Assembly (NCBI GenBank): GCA_028712075.1
Contig: JAQTQX010000006.1
Location: 62,001 to 126,000 of the forward strand
Origin: Desulfuromonadaceae bacterium
GTDB taxonomy: Bacteria; Desulfobacterota; Desulfuromonadia; Geobacterales; Pseudopelobacteraceae
DNA length: 64,000 nt
Direction of reading: 5' to 3'
Shown: one piece after another, positions 1-8,082 of the stretch
Layout: each line of letters opens with the position of its first letter
Numbering within the stretch: position 1 is the stretch's first letter
The notes under the pieces: generated by a model
Told to the model about the DNA's origin: nothing
The model's input: the letters and a program-made list of their open reading frames with translations, nothing else
Databases searched by the model: none
Made by a program: the position numbers and the translations under genes

Positions 1-1719
1 AGTAGCTTTACCGATGTGCGGCATGGCATGGTCAGCAGAGTTGTTGTCAGCAATTTTTATGGTATCGCTGTGCATTATTCTGATCTGAGAACCGGAAATG
101 GGAATGGTCAAGACAAACCGGCTTCCTGCGTTTGGGGTGCTAGTTACCGATATTTTGCCCCGAATCACTTCATTTGTCAGCTTTTTGGTGAGGTACAGCC
201 CCAGACCGGTACCGAGAACGGTAGTTTTAAGCGGTGACTCCAACCGGACAAAGGGGAAGAAGAGTTTATCAAGATCCTCCCCTCTGATGCCGATACCGGT
301 ATCCGCAACGGATATTTCCAACGTGCCACCGTCATTCCGGATCTCGGCGCATACGGTGATGGTCCCCTTTTCGGTGAACTTGATCGCATTGCTTACCAGG
401 TTCAACAGGCACTGAAGCAGCCTCTTCCTGTCCGAATGGATCATATGATGAATTGCGTTGACCTTGAGCTCGAGCCCCTTCTTCCTGAGTTCGTACCATA
501 AGGAGTTCACCGCTTCCCAAAGGAGAACGAATACATCAAAATCCTCGTGATGCGGTTCGATTTTACCAGCCTCTATCGCGGAGACGTCTATTACGTCATT
601 TAACAACGATAACAGGTGTTTGCCGGATCTGAGGATTGTTGCCAGATTTTCTTTCTGTTCTTCATTCAAAGGGCCGGCCCATTCATTGCTCAGTATGCTC
701 GAATAACCAATTACGGAGTTCAAGGGGGTTCTGAGCTCATGACTCATGGAGGCGATAAATATTGATTTCATCCGGTCCAGTTCCATGAGCCGGGTGTTTG
801 CCTGCTCCAGATCAGAAGTGCGCTCCGCTACCCGCTCTTCAAGTTCTTCGTTGAGCCGGTGTAGATTCTCCTCACTCTCGCGCAATTCGGCGGTACGTTC
901 CCTGACTTTTTCCTCCATGGTATCGTAGGCTCTCTTGAGAGATGCCTCCGACTTTTTAAGGTCTTTGAATATTATATTGAACGGGTCACGGAGTCCTGTT
1001 ACGAATAATGCCCGGTAAATAAGGTAGAAAGCCGCCAGCTTGAAGAAATGTCCGACCATGTTGGCAAGATCATTATTCTTTTCGTATACGGTGAACGATA
1101 ATTCGGAAACGATGGTAAATGTTATTGAAGAGAGGATGAGGAAGTAAACCGTGTCATCGAAGAATTCCCGCTTCCTGGAAAATAAATACAACGAAGTGAG
1201 GAGGAGAGCCGTTATCAGGTATTCACTGTAGATTTTGAACGTGGTGAGCCCTTTCCCTGGAATGATGCACTCCGGAAAAGTACCGGAGAAAACCATTGCC
1301 ACAAGCAACGAGACTAAAACGGCATATATTCCGTACATGGCGCGACTGTCCGCTTTGCGTTCCACAAAGAACGGCGCGACACAGAGAGTTACCGCCTGCA
1401 GGTAGCGGGCTGCTATCCAGAACTGGGGGGCCAGAAAACCGGGAAATATGTTCATCCCCTTGAAAGCAAGAGAGTGAAACAGATCAATAATGGAAATGAA
1501 GGCGTAGCCTATGCCAAGGATACAGAGGAAGTTGTGTGCCAGAAACCTGCGCGTGTTCCATGTCAGGATAAAGAGAGTGAAGCCGATGGCGATGGTGGTT
1601 ATCTCGATAAAACTGTGAAACAGGAGATAGCTGTGAAGGCTGCTGAGGTAAAGCCCCAGAGTCGTGGTCACGATGAATGTGATGTAGGAGAGTCTTTCGG
1701 ACCGGTTACTGTCAAACAT
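1..1719 (-). CDS. MASE3-type membrane sensor histidine kinase (3' end outside window)
   Basis: The minus-strand frame is open from ATG at 1719 to the window edge (573 codons, no stop), so the C-terminus is missing. The first ~230 residues are hydrophobic with several membrane helices and resemble the MASE3 sensory domain (for example SYLLFHSFIE and DLFHSLAFKGMN). A coiled-coil linker with RERTAELRE-type repeats follows, then HisKA with the H-box SMSHELRTPLNS, and HATPase motifs NLVSNAIKF (N-box), VADTGIGI (G1) and GTGLGLYLTKKL (G2). It should autophosphorylate on the H-box His at the inner membrane; the signal is unknown. More domains could lie beyond the edge. GGAG upstream of the ATG serves as ribosome binding site. 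Confidence 0.88.
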   Translation of the reverse strand, partial: MFDSNRSERLSYITFIVTTTLGLYLSSLHSYLLFHSFIEITTIAIGFTLFILTWNTRRFLAHNFLCILGIGYAFISIIDLFHSLAFKGMNIFPGFLAPQFWIAARYLQAVTLCVAPFFVERKADSRAMYGIYAVLVSLLVAMVFSGTFPECIIPGKGLTTFKIYSEYLITALLLTSLYLFSRKREFFDDTVYFLILSSITFTIVSELSFTVYEKNNDLANMVGHFFKLAAFYLIYRALFVTGLRDPFNIIFKDLKKSEASLKRAYDTMEEKVRERTAELRESEENLHRLNEELEERVAERTSDLEQANTRLMELDRMKSIFIASMSHELRTPLNSVIGYSSILSNEWAGPLNEEQKENLATILRSGKHLLSLLNDVIDVSAIEAGKIEPHHEDFDVFVLLWEAVNSLWYELRKKGLELKVNAIHHMIHSDRKRLLQCLLNLVSNAIKFTEKGTITVCAEIRNDGGTLEISVADTGIGIRGEDLDKLFFPFVRLESPLKTTVLGTGLGLYLTKKLTNEVIRGKISVTSTPNAGSRFVLTIPISGSQIRIMHSDTIKIADNNSADHAMPHIGKAT

Positions 1720-2058
1720 CTGTTTTCTCCATTTTATGAATCAGTAACTACGATCCTCCAAAAAGCGGACAGCTCCTCCAATTGTTTTTACCGACTGCAA
1801 TATGATGCATTCTGGATAGTTGTATCTATTAGTCCGCTCTTTACATGCTGCGATTTTCGGAATACGGGGCAGGAAACCCTAATGCCAGAGATGAGAGATG
1901 AAATAGGGCGTGCCCTTGGGTCACCCGTTTTTGGGTAGTGACTGCGATAAGGGAGGCACATTTGTTGGCGAGATACCCTCTGGCTCCGGATTCCAGACTC
2001 TTCAGGATACAGTTACTGTCCTGTTCATGCATTTTACACCCATTCTGTGCACCCCTTC
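1720..2058. other. Spacer between kinase start and MCP 3' end
   Basis: This 339-base gap holds the response-regulator remnant (1953-2032). It must also contain the promoter of the minus-strand kinase gene, but I see no convincing -35/-10 pair. Frames that stay open across it have no family resemblance outside the remnant. Confidence 0.5.
1953..2032 (-). pseudogene. Decayed fragment of a NarL-type response regulator
   Basis: On the minus strand these 80 bases closely match, at DNA and protein level, the stretch of the intact regulator at 4079-4723 covering its fourth and fifth receiver strands. The translation includes NCILKSLESGARGYLA, against NCVLESLEAGARGYLA in the intact gene. Neither the phospho-acceptor Asp region nor the helix-turn-helix can be recognised around it, and the invariant Lys after YLA is replaced by Asn. 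It sits between an MCP gene and a kinase gene and is best read as what is left of a duplicated regulator. Confidence 0.7.
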
Positions 2059-3657
2059 TCACGACAGCCGGAAGCGACTGACAAGATCTTGCAGTTCCTG
2101 AGCCTGGCCGGCCAGTTGGGCCGCAGCGGCAGAAGTTTCTTCTGCACCGCGAGCCGTCTGTTGAACGATATCGGTCACTTGCTGGATGTTATTGGTTACT
2201 TCGCCGGTCGTGGCTGTCTGCTCCTCGGCGGCGGTGGCGATCTGGTTGATCTGCATGGTCACTTCGTTAATCCGTTCCAGGATATCTTCAAGTGCGCGGC
2301 CTGATTTCTGGGATAATTCGGCCCCCTTTTCCACCTCGTTGACATCTTCTTCCATCGCCTTGACCGCTACATGCGTCTCGTTCTGGATCGCCTTGATCAT
2401 CTCGCCGATCTCGCGGGTTGCTTTGGTGGTCCGTTCCGCCAGGGCACGCACCTCATCGGCGACCACCGCAAAACCGCGCCCCTGCTCGCCGGCACGCGCC
2501 GCCTCGATGGCGGCGTTGAGCGCCAGCAGGTTGGTCTGGTCGGCGATCTCTTCAATGGTGCCGACGATCTCACCGATCTGTTCGGAGCGTGTTCCGAGGG
2601 CAATGATTGTGGTAGAGGTTTGCCGGACTCGTTCAGCAATGATGTTCATCCCCTTGATGCTTTCGTCAACCACTTTCGCGCCTTCAGTGGCCGATTCTGC
2701 GGTATTCTTCGAAGCATCGGCCGCCATGGAACAGTTGCGGGCGATGTCGGTGCTGGTGAACGACATCTCCTCACTGGCGGTGGCCACCGTGTTGATCTGG
2801 CAGGCCACCTCCTCGGACGCCGTGGCGATCTGCCCGGACGTGGCCCGCATCTGGGTTGAGGCGGCGGCAAGCTGGTGGGCACTCTGGAGGATGGTCGAAA
2901 TCATCCCGCTCATCGCCTCGACCATCTGGTTGAATTTCGTACCCATGGTGTCGATCTCATCCCGGTCACGCGCGTCGCACCGGGCGGTGAGGTCGCTGTC
3001 AGCCACGCGGCCGATCACCCCGGAGAAGCCTCGCAAGCGGGAGATGATGCTGCGAGCGGTGACGATGCCTATCACCAGGGTGAGCAGTGATGCTGCGAGA
3101 GCTACGGCAAGCTGCATAACGACAACCCGTCCGGCCTGCTTCTCCAGTTCCAGCCGTTCCGCCTTCATGTCTTCGTCAACCAGTCTGTCCATCTCTTTCA
3201 GCGCCTGAAGTACCGGCTTGTCGGCTCCCTGTATCGACGAGTCGAGCAGACGAATGTCGTCAGTGGTTTTGTACGCCTCCACCAGCCGATCGATGGCCGA
3301 CCTGTAAGCGTCCAGCCCTTCGCGGGCCTTTCCGGCAGCAGCCTTCTCCCTGGCATTGTCAGCGAGGGACTCATAATTTTTGATTGCCTCGTCGATTTTT
3401 GCCACGGACGCCCTGAATCCGGCGACGTATTTTTCGTCCTTGCGCAGCAGGTAGTTCTTGAAGTTGTGGACAGCGCTTCCCAGATTTTCAATGCCATCCA
3501 TTGAAGCGTTCTGCTGCACCACATCATTGGTAAGCACCCTGTCGGTCATCCGGATAAGATTTGTCGTGCCGCTGTACGAAAGTATCCCGACACAGAGAAA
3601 CGATATCAGTACAACGGCCACCAGAACATAGAGTTTAGCAGCAATGGTCAGTTTCAT
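2059..3657 (-). CDS. Methyl-accepting chemotaxis protein (4HB sensor, HAMP)
   Basis: The 532-residue receptor has an N-terminal membrane helix (about 8-30), a ~155-residue helical periplasmic domain of four-helix-bundle type, a second membrane helix (~185-205), a HAMP domain and a long cytoplasmic coiled coil. The hairpin tip that binds CheA and CheW is visible ([20 protein letters not shown], then GFAVVADEVR). It ends in RFRLS, so it lacks the aromatic C-terminal pentapeptide of the two MCPs in the main che cluster. It stands alone with a 421-base upstream gap and is probably its own transcription unit feeding a remote CheA. The ligand cannot be predicted. Confidence 0.93.
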   Translation of the reverse strand: MKLTIAAKLYVLVAVVLISFLCVGILSYSGTTNLIRMTDRVLTNDVVQQNASMDGIENLGSAVHNFKNYLLRKDEKYVAGFRASVAKIDEAIKNYESLADNAREKAAAGKAREGLDAYRSAIDRLVEAYKTTDDIRLLDSSIQGADKPVLQALKEMDRLVDEDMKAERLELEKQAGRVVVMQLAVALAASLLTLVIGIVTARSIISRLRGFSGVIGRVADSDLTARCDARDRDEIDTMGTKFNQMVEAMSGMISTILQSAHQLAAASTQMRATSGQIATASEEVACQINTVATASEEMSFTSTDIARNCSMAADASKNTAESATEGAKVVDESIKGMNIIAERVRQTSTTIIALGTRSEQIGEIVGTIEEIADQTNLLALNAAIEAARAGEQGRGFAVVADEVRALAERTTKATREIGEMIKAIQNETHVAVKAMEEDVNEVEKGAELSQKSGRALEDILERINEVTMQINQIATAAEEQTATTGEVTNNIQQVTDIVQQTARGAEETSAAAAQLAGQAQELQDLVSRFRLS

Positions 3658-4078
3658 GGCATTTTCCTTTGTTTACATTGTGTTGTGATTTTTTTGTGCA
3701 ATCGAGCCGCATTATGTCCAGATTTGATTTGATCATTCTTCTACCTACTCAGCCCGGTGCGGATCGTAGCCAGCAATGATGCTGAGATTGTCCCGTTCGG
3801 TTCTAAGCGCCTCGATGGCGACACCACTTCTGCGAAAGCGGAACCGGAGCCGTTTTATTGGCAGGCTTTCGTTACATCAACCGTTTGCATATTGATTTCC
3901 TCACCGATGAGGAGCTGGTTTTGAGAGGTCACCTTATGACCCGGCGATCTGCCAACAGGTGAATCCGAGGTTAATGTATCTCAGCAGTTTGATAAATACA
4001 TGTTGCGATTAACGGAAGGTGAGGGGGTAGGGAAAACCCTAGTCGAAGATTGAAGGATGAACTTCATAATTCATTTTT
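3658..4078. other. Intergenic region upstream of the MCP
   Basis: These 421 bases separate the regulator 3' end (4079) from the MCP start (3657). They probably carry the MCP promoter on the minus strand, but I found neither a clear sigma-70 pair nor a -24/-12 element. A short symmetrical TAGGG/CCCTA hairpin lies near 4026-4041 without a T-run. No RNA gene or repeat was recognised. Confidence 0.4.
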
Positions 4079-4723
4079 TTATTCTATCGAGATCAGGCCG
4101 ATGCGCGCCGCGTAGGTCGTGAGTTGTGCAATGCTCTTCAGGCCGAGCTTTTTTCTGATGTTCATACGATGAATCTCGATCATCTTGATACTGACACCAA
4201 GTTCGAAAGCTATCTCCTTGGTGTTTGATCCTTCGGCCGTGAGCTTTAACACCTCAAGTTCACGTTTGGTAAGTGCGGGGGAAATCTGCACAGCTGCGGT
4301 GGAAGGCGTGAACCCCTTGATCATTATTTCCGTGGCTCCGGCACAAAAATAGGGTTTTCCCGCATATACCGCCCGTATGGCCGCCACCAGCTCCTCGGCG
4401 GCGCAATCTTTGGCGAGATACCCCCTGGCACCGGCTTCCAGGCTCTCCAGGACGCAATTTCTGTCCATGAGCATGGAGAGAACCAGGACTTTGGTTTCGG
4501 GTTTTTTCGCCATGATCCGCCTGGTCGCCTCAATCCCCCCCATATCCGGCAGGGTCAGATCCATAACGACTACATCGGGTGAATGTTCCAGAGCCTTTTC
4601 GACTGCTTCCCCGCCGCCGGAGGCTTCGGCCACGACGTCAATATCTTCCGCATCGCTAAAAAGTGAGGACAGCCCGTCTCGCATGATTTTATGGTCATCG
4701 ACCAGCAATATCTTGATATTCAT
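4079..4723 (-). CDS. NarL/FixJ-family response regulator
   Basis: The 214-residue protein has an N-terminal receiver (acidic pair in VDDHK, phospho-acceptor Asp in VVMDLTLPDMGG, conserved Lys in GYLAKD) and a C-terminal LuxR-type helix-turn-helix (LTKRELEVLKLTAEG, then KEIAFELGVS). Length and architecture are standard for the family. It starts 17 bases after the stop of the HisKA_3 kinase at 4741-5922, so kinase and regulator form a pair that should bind DNA once phosphorylated. A decayed partial copy lies about 2 kb downstream. Target genes are unknown. Confidence 0.95.
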   Translation of the reverse strand: MNIKILLVDDHKIMRDGLSSLFSDAEDIDVVAEASGGGEAVEKALEHSPDVVVMDLTLPDMGGIEATRRIMAKKPETKVLVLSMLMDRNCVLESLEAGARGYLAKDCAAEELVAAIRAVYAGKPYFCAGATEIMIKGFTPSTAAVQISPALTKRELEVLKLTAEGSNTKEIAFELGVSIKMIEIHRMNIRKKLGLKSIAQLTTYAARIGLISIE

Positions 4724-4740
4724 ACCCTTCTCCTGCAGGG

Positions 4741-5922
4741 TTACGGAAGTATGCTTGTTTTGAGCGGCATCCTGATAGTCACGCGGGTACCGGTTCCTGG
4801 AGAGGAGTCAACTTCGAACGAGCCTCCGAGATAGATGATTCTGCGCCGTATGTTGAAATGTCCGAAGCCCCCTCCCTCCCGGGCAGAGTTCTCCTCGATG
4901 GTATCCGGATGGAACCCTATTCCGTTATCCTCAACCGTGATGACGATGCAATTATCTGCGCGGCTGATCGAGATCCTCGCGCTGCCCGTTTCAGCGTGTT
5001 TGGCAACATTGATGAGCAGTTCACGGGCGGCGTAATAGAGCTCCGCGTTGACATCCTTGGAAGCGGACTTTTCACTCAGATCGTCCGTGAACAGCACGTG
5101 CAGATTGTAATCCGATTCCATCTGCCTTCCGAGCCATTTCAGGGCCGCTTCCAGACCGGCATTTTCCAGTATCGGCGGACTGATCCGGTGCGTGATGGAT
5201 CGCACACTCTTTATGGTAGCATCGATTATTTCCCGCGCATCGTCAAGAATTTTGGCCTCCTTGCCGCTCAGGGACGCCTTTGCAAGCATTCCCAGTTTAA
5301 TCCGGGCAAGCGCAAGATCCTGGCCGATACTGTCGTGCAGAGTGGTTGCAATGCGCCGACGTTCACGATCTTCGGCCAGGGAAAGCTCCACCGTCATGTC
5401 GGACAATCGTTGCTGCTTTTCGAGGAGTGCATGTTCGGCCAATTTGCACTCTGTCACGGTTTCCTCCAGTTTTTTCACCTTTTGTTCGAGCTTTGAGGCC
5501 ACTACCTGGCTGTATCTCTTCAGATACAGACTATCCTCCTCAATAACCAGTGGTCTCTCCCTTGGCCTTTTGCCGGTAATCCGTTCAATTTCCTCGATTA
5601 ACTCTGCCGAGTCCTTCGGTTTGATAATGTATCCGTCAGCTCCCAGAGAGGATGCAAGCTGCATGTCGCCAGGCCCGTCATATACCGCTGAGTAAAAAAT
5701 AAAAGGAACGGGACTTGTTCCTCTGAGTTTGCGCAAAAACTGGAAGCCGTCCATAATCGGCATAAGCGCGTCGGATATGATCAGATCCGGCATATATACA
5801 GGGGCTTTCTGAAGGGCATCCTTCCCGTTGAACGCCTCCACGACATCATGTCCATGGGCCTGCAGGACGTAGCGAAGAATATTTCGGTCATCAACATTGT
5901 CGTCAACGATCAGGATTTTCAT
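4741..5922 (-). CDS. Receiver-HisKA_3 (NarX-type) soluble histidine kinase
   Basis: The 393-residue protein begins with a receiver (ILIVDDN; Asp in LIISDALMPIMDG; Lys in YIIKPKD), continues through a coiled coil (~135-185), then a HisKA_3 dimerisation domain (EDRERRRIATTLHDSIGQDL, His phospho-acceptor) and a HATPase_c domain (ELLINVAKHAETG; VEDNGIGF). There is no membrane segment, so it is cytoplasmic and takes its input through the receiver, most likely from another kinase. The downstream NarL-type regulator is the expected partner. The gene begins 12 bases after the helicase stop, so the three genes may be cotranscribed. Confidence 0.93.
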   Translation of the reverse strand: MKILIVDDNVDDRNILRYVLQAHGHDVVEAFNGKDALQKAPVYMPDLIISDALMPIMDGFQFLRKLRGTSPVPFIFYSAVYDGPGDMQLASSLGADGYIIKPKDSAELIEEIERITGKRPRERPLVIEEDSLYLKRYSQVVASKLEQKVKKLEETVTECKLAEHALLEKQQRLSDMTVELSLAEDRERRRIATTLHDSIGQDLALARIKLGMLAKASLSGKEAKILDDAREIIDATIKSVRSITHRISPPILENAGLEAALKWLGRQMESDYNLHVLFTDDLSEKSASKDVNAELYYAARELLINVAKHAETGSARISISRADNCIVITVEDNGIGFHPDTIEENSAREGGGFGHFNIRRRIIYLGGSFEVDSSPGTGTRVTIRMPLKTSILP

Positions 5923-5934
5923 TGCTATTCCCTC

Positions 5935-7941
5935 CTATTCCCCCAGCATCCGTGCAAAAAAATCAGCAGCCATATCAACCGGCTCTACAACATCACCAGT
6001 GGTTTCTCCTGCGACACTGTTAAGAAGATGCTCCGGAATTTCGGCCAGAAAGCGACTCGGCTTTTGCCCTTCTACCGCGCCGTATTTGCGGCGGGTCATG
6101 CAGCGCGAGATAGTCAGGTATTTCCTCGCCCGGGTGATGCCGACGTAACAGAGACGCCGCTCTTCGGCTACAGTCGGGTCTTCTTCAATCGAGCGCTTGT
6201 GCGGGAGCAGGTTCTCCTCCATACCGACCAGCCAGACATGGCTGAACTCCAGACCTTTACTGGAGTGGAGAGACATCAACGTGACGGAGTTAGTGCCGTG
6301 TTCTTTGCCATCTTCCGCAGGTTTGTCCTCATCCATCAATGAAATGCGTTCGAGAAAAGCCGCCAGTGTTGCCCGTGGTGTCTGCGCTTCGAAGGCGGCC
6401 AGAGAGTTGACCACCTGTTCGATATTCTCGATCCGTTTGCGCGCCTGGGCGGCATCGTTAAGCGTACGGTACAACTCATCCTCAATACGCAGGCGGTTGA
6501 AGAGTGCGTTAACCTGTGCGCCCATGTTGTATGAGGTAAAGCCGGCCATGACCTCTTTCATCATGTTGTGAAAACCCTGTACCGTTTTCCGGCATGAGGG
6601 GGATATTTCCTCAATTTCGCCAACGCGTGCCAATGTTTCGAACAGCGGTACATTGTGATTCATTGACCATTGGTTCAACTTGATCAGCGTCGTATCACCG
6701 ATGCCCCGGCGCGGAAAGTTGATGATGCGGAGCAGTGACGCCTCGTCATCCGGGTTGTCGATAACCTTGAGATAGGCGATGGCATCTTTGACCTCTTTCC
6801 GCTCATAGAACTGCTGACCGCCGATCACTACGTAGGGAATGCGTTCCATGCGCAGCTTTTCCTCGAAGGCACGACTTTGCGCATTCGAGCGGTACAGCAC
6901 CGCAAGATCGGACCAGCGCAGTTTGTGTCGATACTGCTCCAGCATCATCTGCTCGACAACTTTGGCCGCTTCATTTTCTTCGGAATCAGCAACAATCAGA
7001 TCAATCTCCCGTCCTTTGCCGTCGGATGTCCAGAGCGCCTTGTCGGTTCTCACGGCATTGTTTTTGATAACACTGTTGGCGGCGTCAAGAATGGTGCCGG
7101 TCGAGCGATAGTTCTGCTCCAGTTTAATTGTGACGCAGCCGGGGTGATCCTGGGCAAAATTGAGAATATTTTGAACCTCGGCGCCGCGCCAGCCGTAGAT
7201 TGACTGGTCATCATCGCCGACGACGCAGATGTTGCCATGTTTCCGGGCCAGCAGCGAAATCAGCAAATATTGCGAGGCGTTGGTATCCTGATACTCATCC
7301 ACCATGATGTAACGGAAGCGTTCCTGCCAGTGTGCCAGGATGGCCTGTTTACTTTGCAGCAGTCGCACCGAAAGCATGATGATGTCATCGAAGTCGATGG
7401 CGTTGAACCCTTTGAGCAACTCCTGGTAGCGCGGATAGACCGCAGCGGTTGCGATCTCGAGCGGGTCATTTCGATCCGGGGTAAACTCTTTCGGGTCGAT
7501 CAGGCGGTTTTTCAGGGCGGATATTTTCCAGAGAATCCGGTCGGGATCGATAACTTTTGGATCGATATCCCGTTCCCGCACCGCCTGACGTATGACACCG
7601 GCCTGGTCCGAGGTTGAATATATCGAAAAATTCGGCTTGAATCCGAGCGCCCGAATATCGCGTCGTAAAATGCGGACTCCGAGCGAATGAAAGGTTGAGA
7701 TAACGATTCCCTTGGCGATTGACCCGGCCATGCCGAGCACCCGCTCGTTCATCTCGCGGGCGGCCTTGTTGGTGAAGGTGACTGCCAGGATATTGTCAGC
7801 CGGAACGTGCAGATATTTCAGGAGATGGACAATGCGAGACGTAATTACCTGGGTTTTGCCGGAACCGGCCCCGGCAAGGATCAGCAGGGCTCCCTCAACT
7901 GTATTGACCGCCCGCTGTTGCGGTGGATTGAGCTTTTTCAT
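5935..7941 (-). CDS. rep: UvrD/Rep-family ATP-dependent DNA helicase
   Basis: The 668-residue superfamily 1A helicase unwinds DNA 3'-5' during replication restart or repair. Visible motifs are Q-motif LNPPQQRAV, Walker A AGAGSGKTQ, Walker B DEYQDTN, motif III DDQSIYGWRGA, motif IV QNYRSTGTI, motif V SLHSSKGLEFSHV and motif VI CYVGITRARKYL. Its length is close to that of Rep and shorter than typical UvrD or PcrA because the C-terminal extension is brief; assignment to rep rather than pcrA/uvrD rests mainly on that. It is divergent from the polyphosphate kinase gene and leads toward the kinase-regulator pair. Confidence 0.93.
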   Translation of the reverse strand: MKKLNPPQQRAVNTVEGALLILAGAGSGKTQVITSRIVHLLKYLHVPADNILAVTFTNKAAREMNERVLGMAGSIAKGIVISTFHSLGVRILRRDIRALGFKPNFSIYSTSDQAGVIRQAVRERDIDPKVIDPDRILWKISALKNRLIDPKEFTPDRNDPLEIATAAVYPRYQELLKGFNAIDFDDIIMLSVRLLQSKQAILAHWQERFRYIMVDEYQDTNASQYLLISLLARKHGNICVVGDDDQSIYGWRGAEVQNILNFAQDHPGCVTIKLEQNYRSTGTILDAANSVIKNNAVRTDKALWTSDGKGREIDLIVADSEENEAAKVVEQMMLEQYRHKLRWSDLAVLYRSNAQSRAFEEKLRMERIPYVVIGGQQFYERKEVKDAIAYLKVIDNPDDEASLLRIINFPRRGIGDTTLIKLNQWSMNHNVPLFETLARVGEIEEISPSCRKTVQGFHNMMKEVMAGFTSYNMGAQVNALFNRLRIEDELYRTLNDAAQARKRIENIEQVVNSLAAFEAQTPRATLAAFLERISLMDEDKPAEDGKEHGTNSVTLMSLHSSKGLEFSHVWLVGMEENLLPHKRSIEEDPTVAEERRLCYVGITRARKYLTISRCMTRRKYGAVEGQKPSRFLAEIPEHLLNSVAGETTGDVVEPVDMAADFFARMLGE

Positions 7942-8012
7942 GGATCAGTGTGTAACATAGATTGGCGGATGGTGCAAATGCGGCTGCGCATGTGTCTTTC
8001 GTCAAAACTCGG

Positions 8013-8040
8013 TTGCGGGCGTTCCAAAACAGGGTACAAT
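8013..8040 (+). promoter_or_regulatory. Candidate sigma-70 promoter of ppk
   Basis: TTGCGG (8013-8018) and TACAAT (8035-8040) are separated by 16 bases, in the gap between the divergent helicase and ppk genes. The transcript would start about 35 bases before the ppk ATG. This is a visual match only. Confidence 0.45.
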
Positions 8041-8082
8041 CACAACAAACGTTGAAATTTTCTGAACAACAGGAAAAACTAT

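Noticed and set aside
2186-3208. 340-residue plus-strand ORF opposite the MCP
   Set aside because: Low-complexity antisense shadow of a clear MCP coding region, with no family resemblance.
3745-3885. Minus-strand open stretch of about 43 codons with protein-like composition (ends AGYDPHRAE)
   Set aside because: No start codon, no ribosome site, no recognised family, and open runs of this length are common by chance at this base composition.
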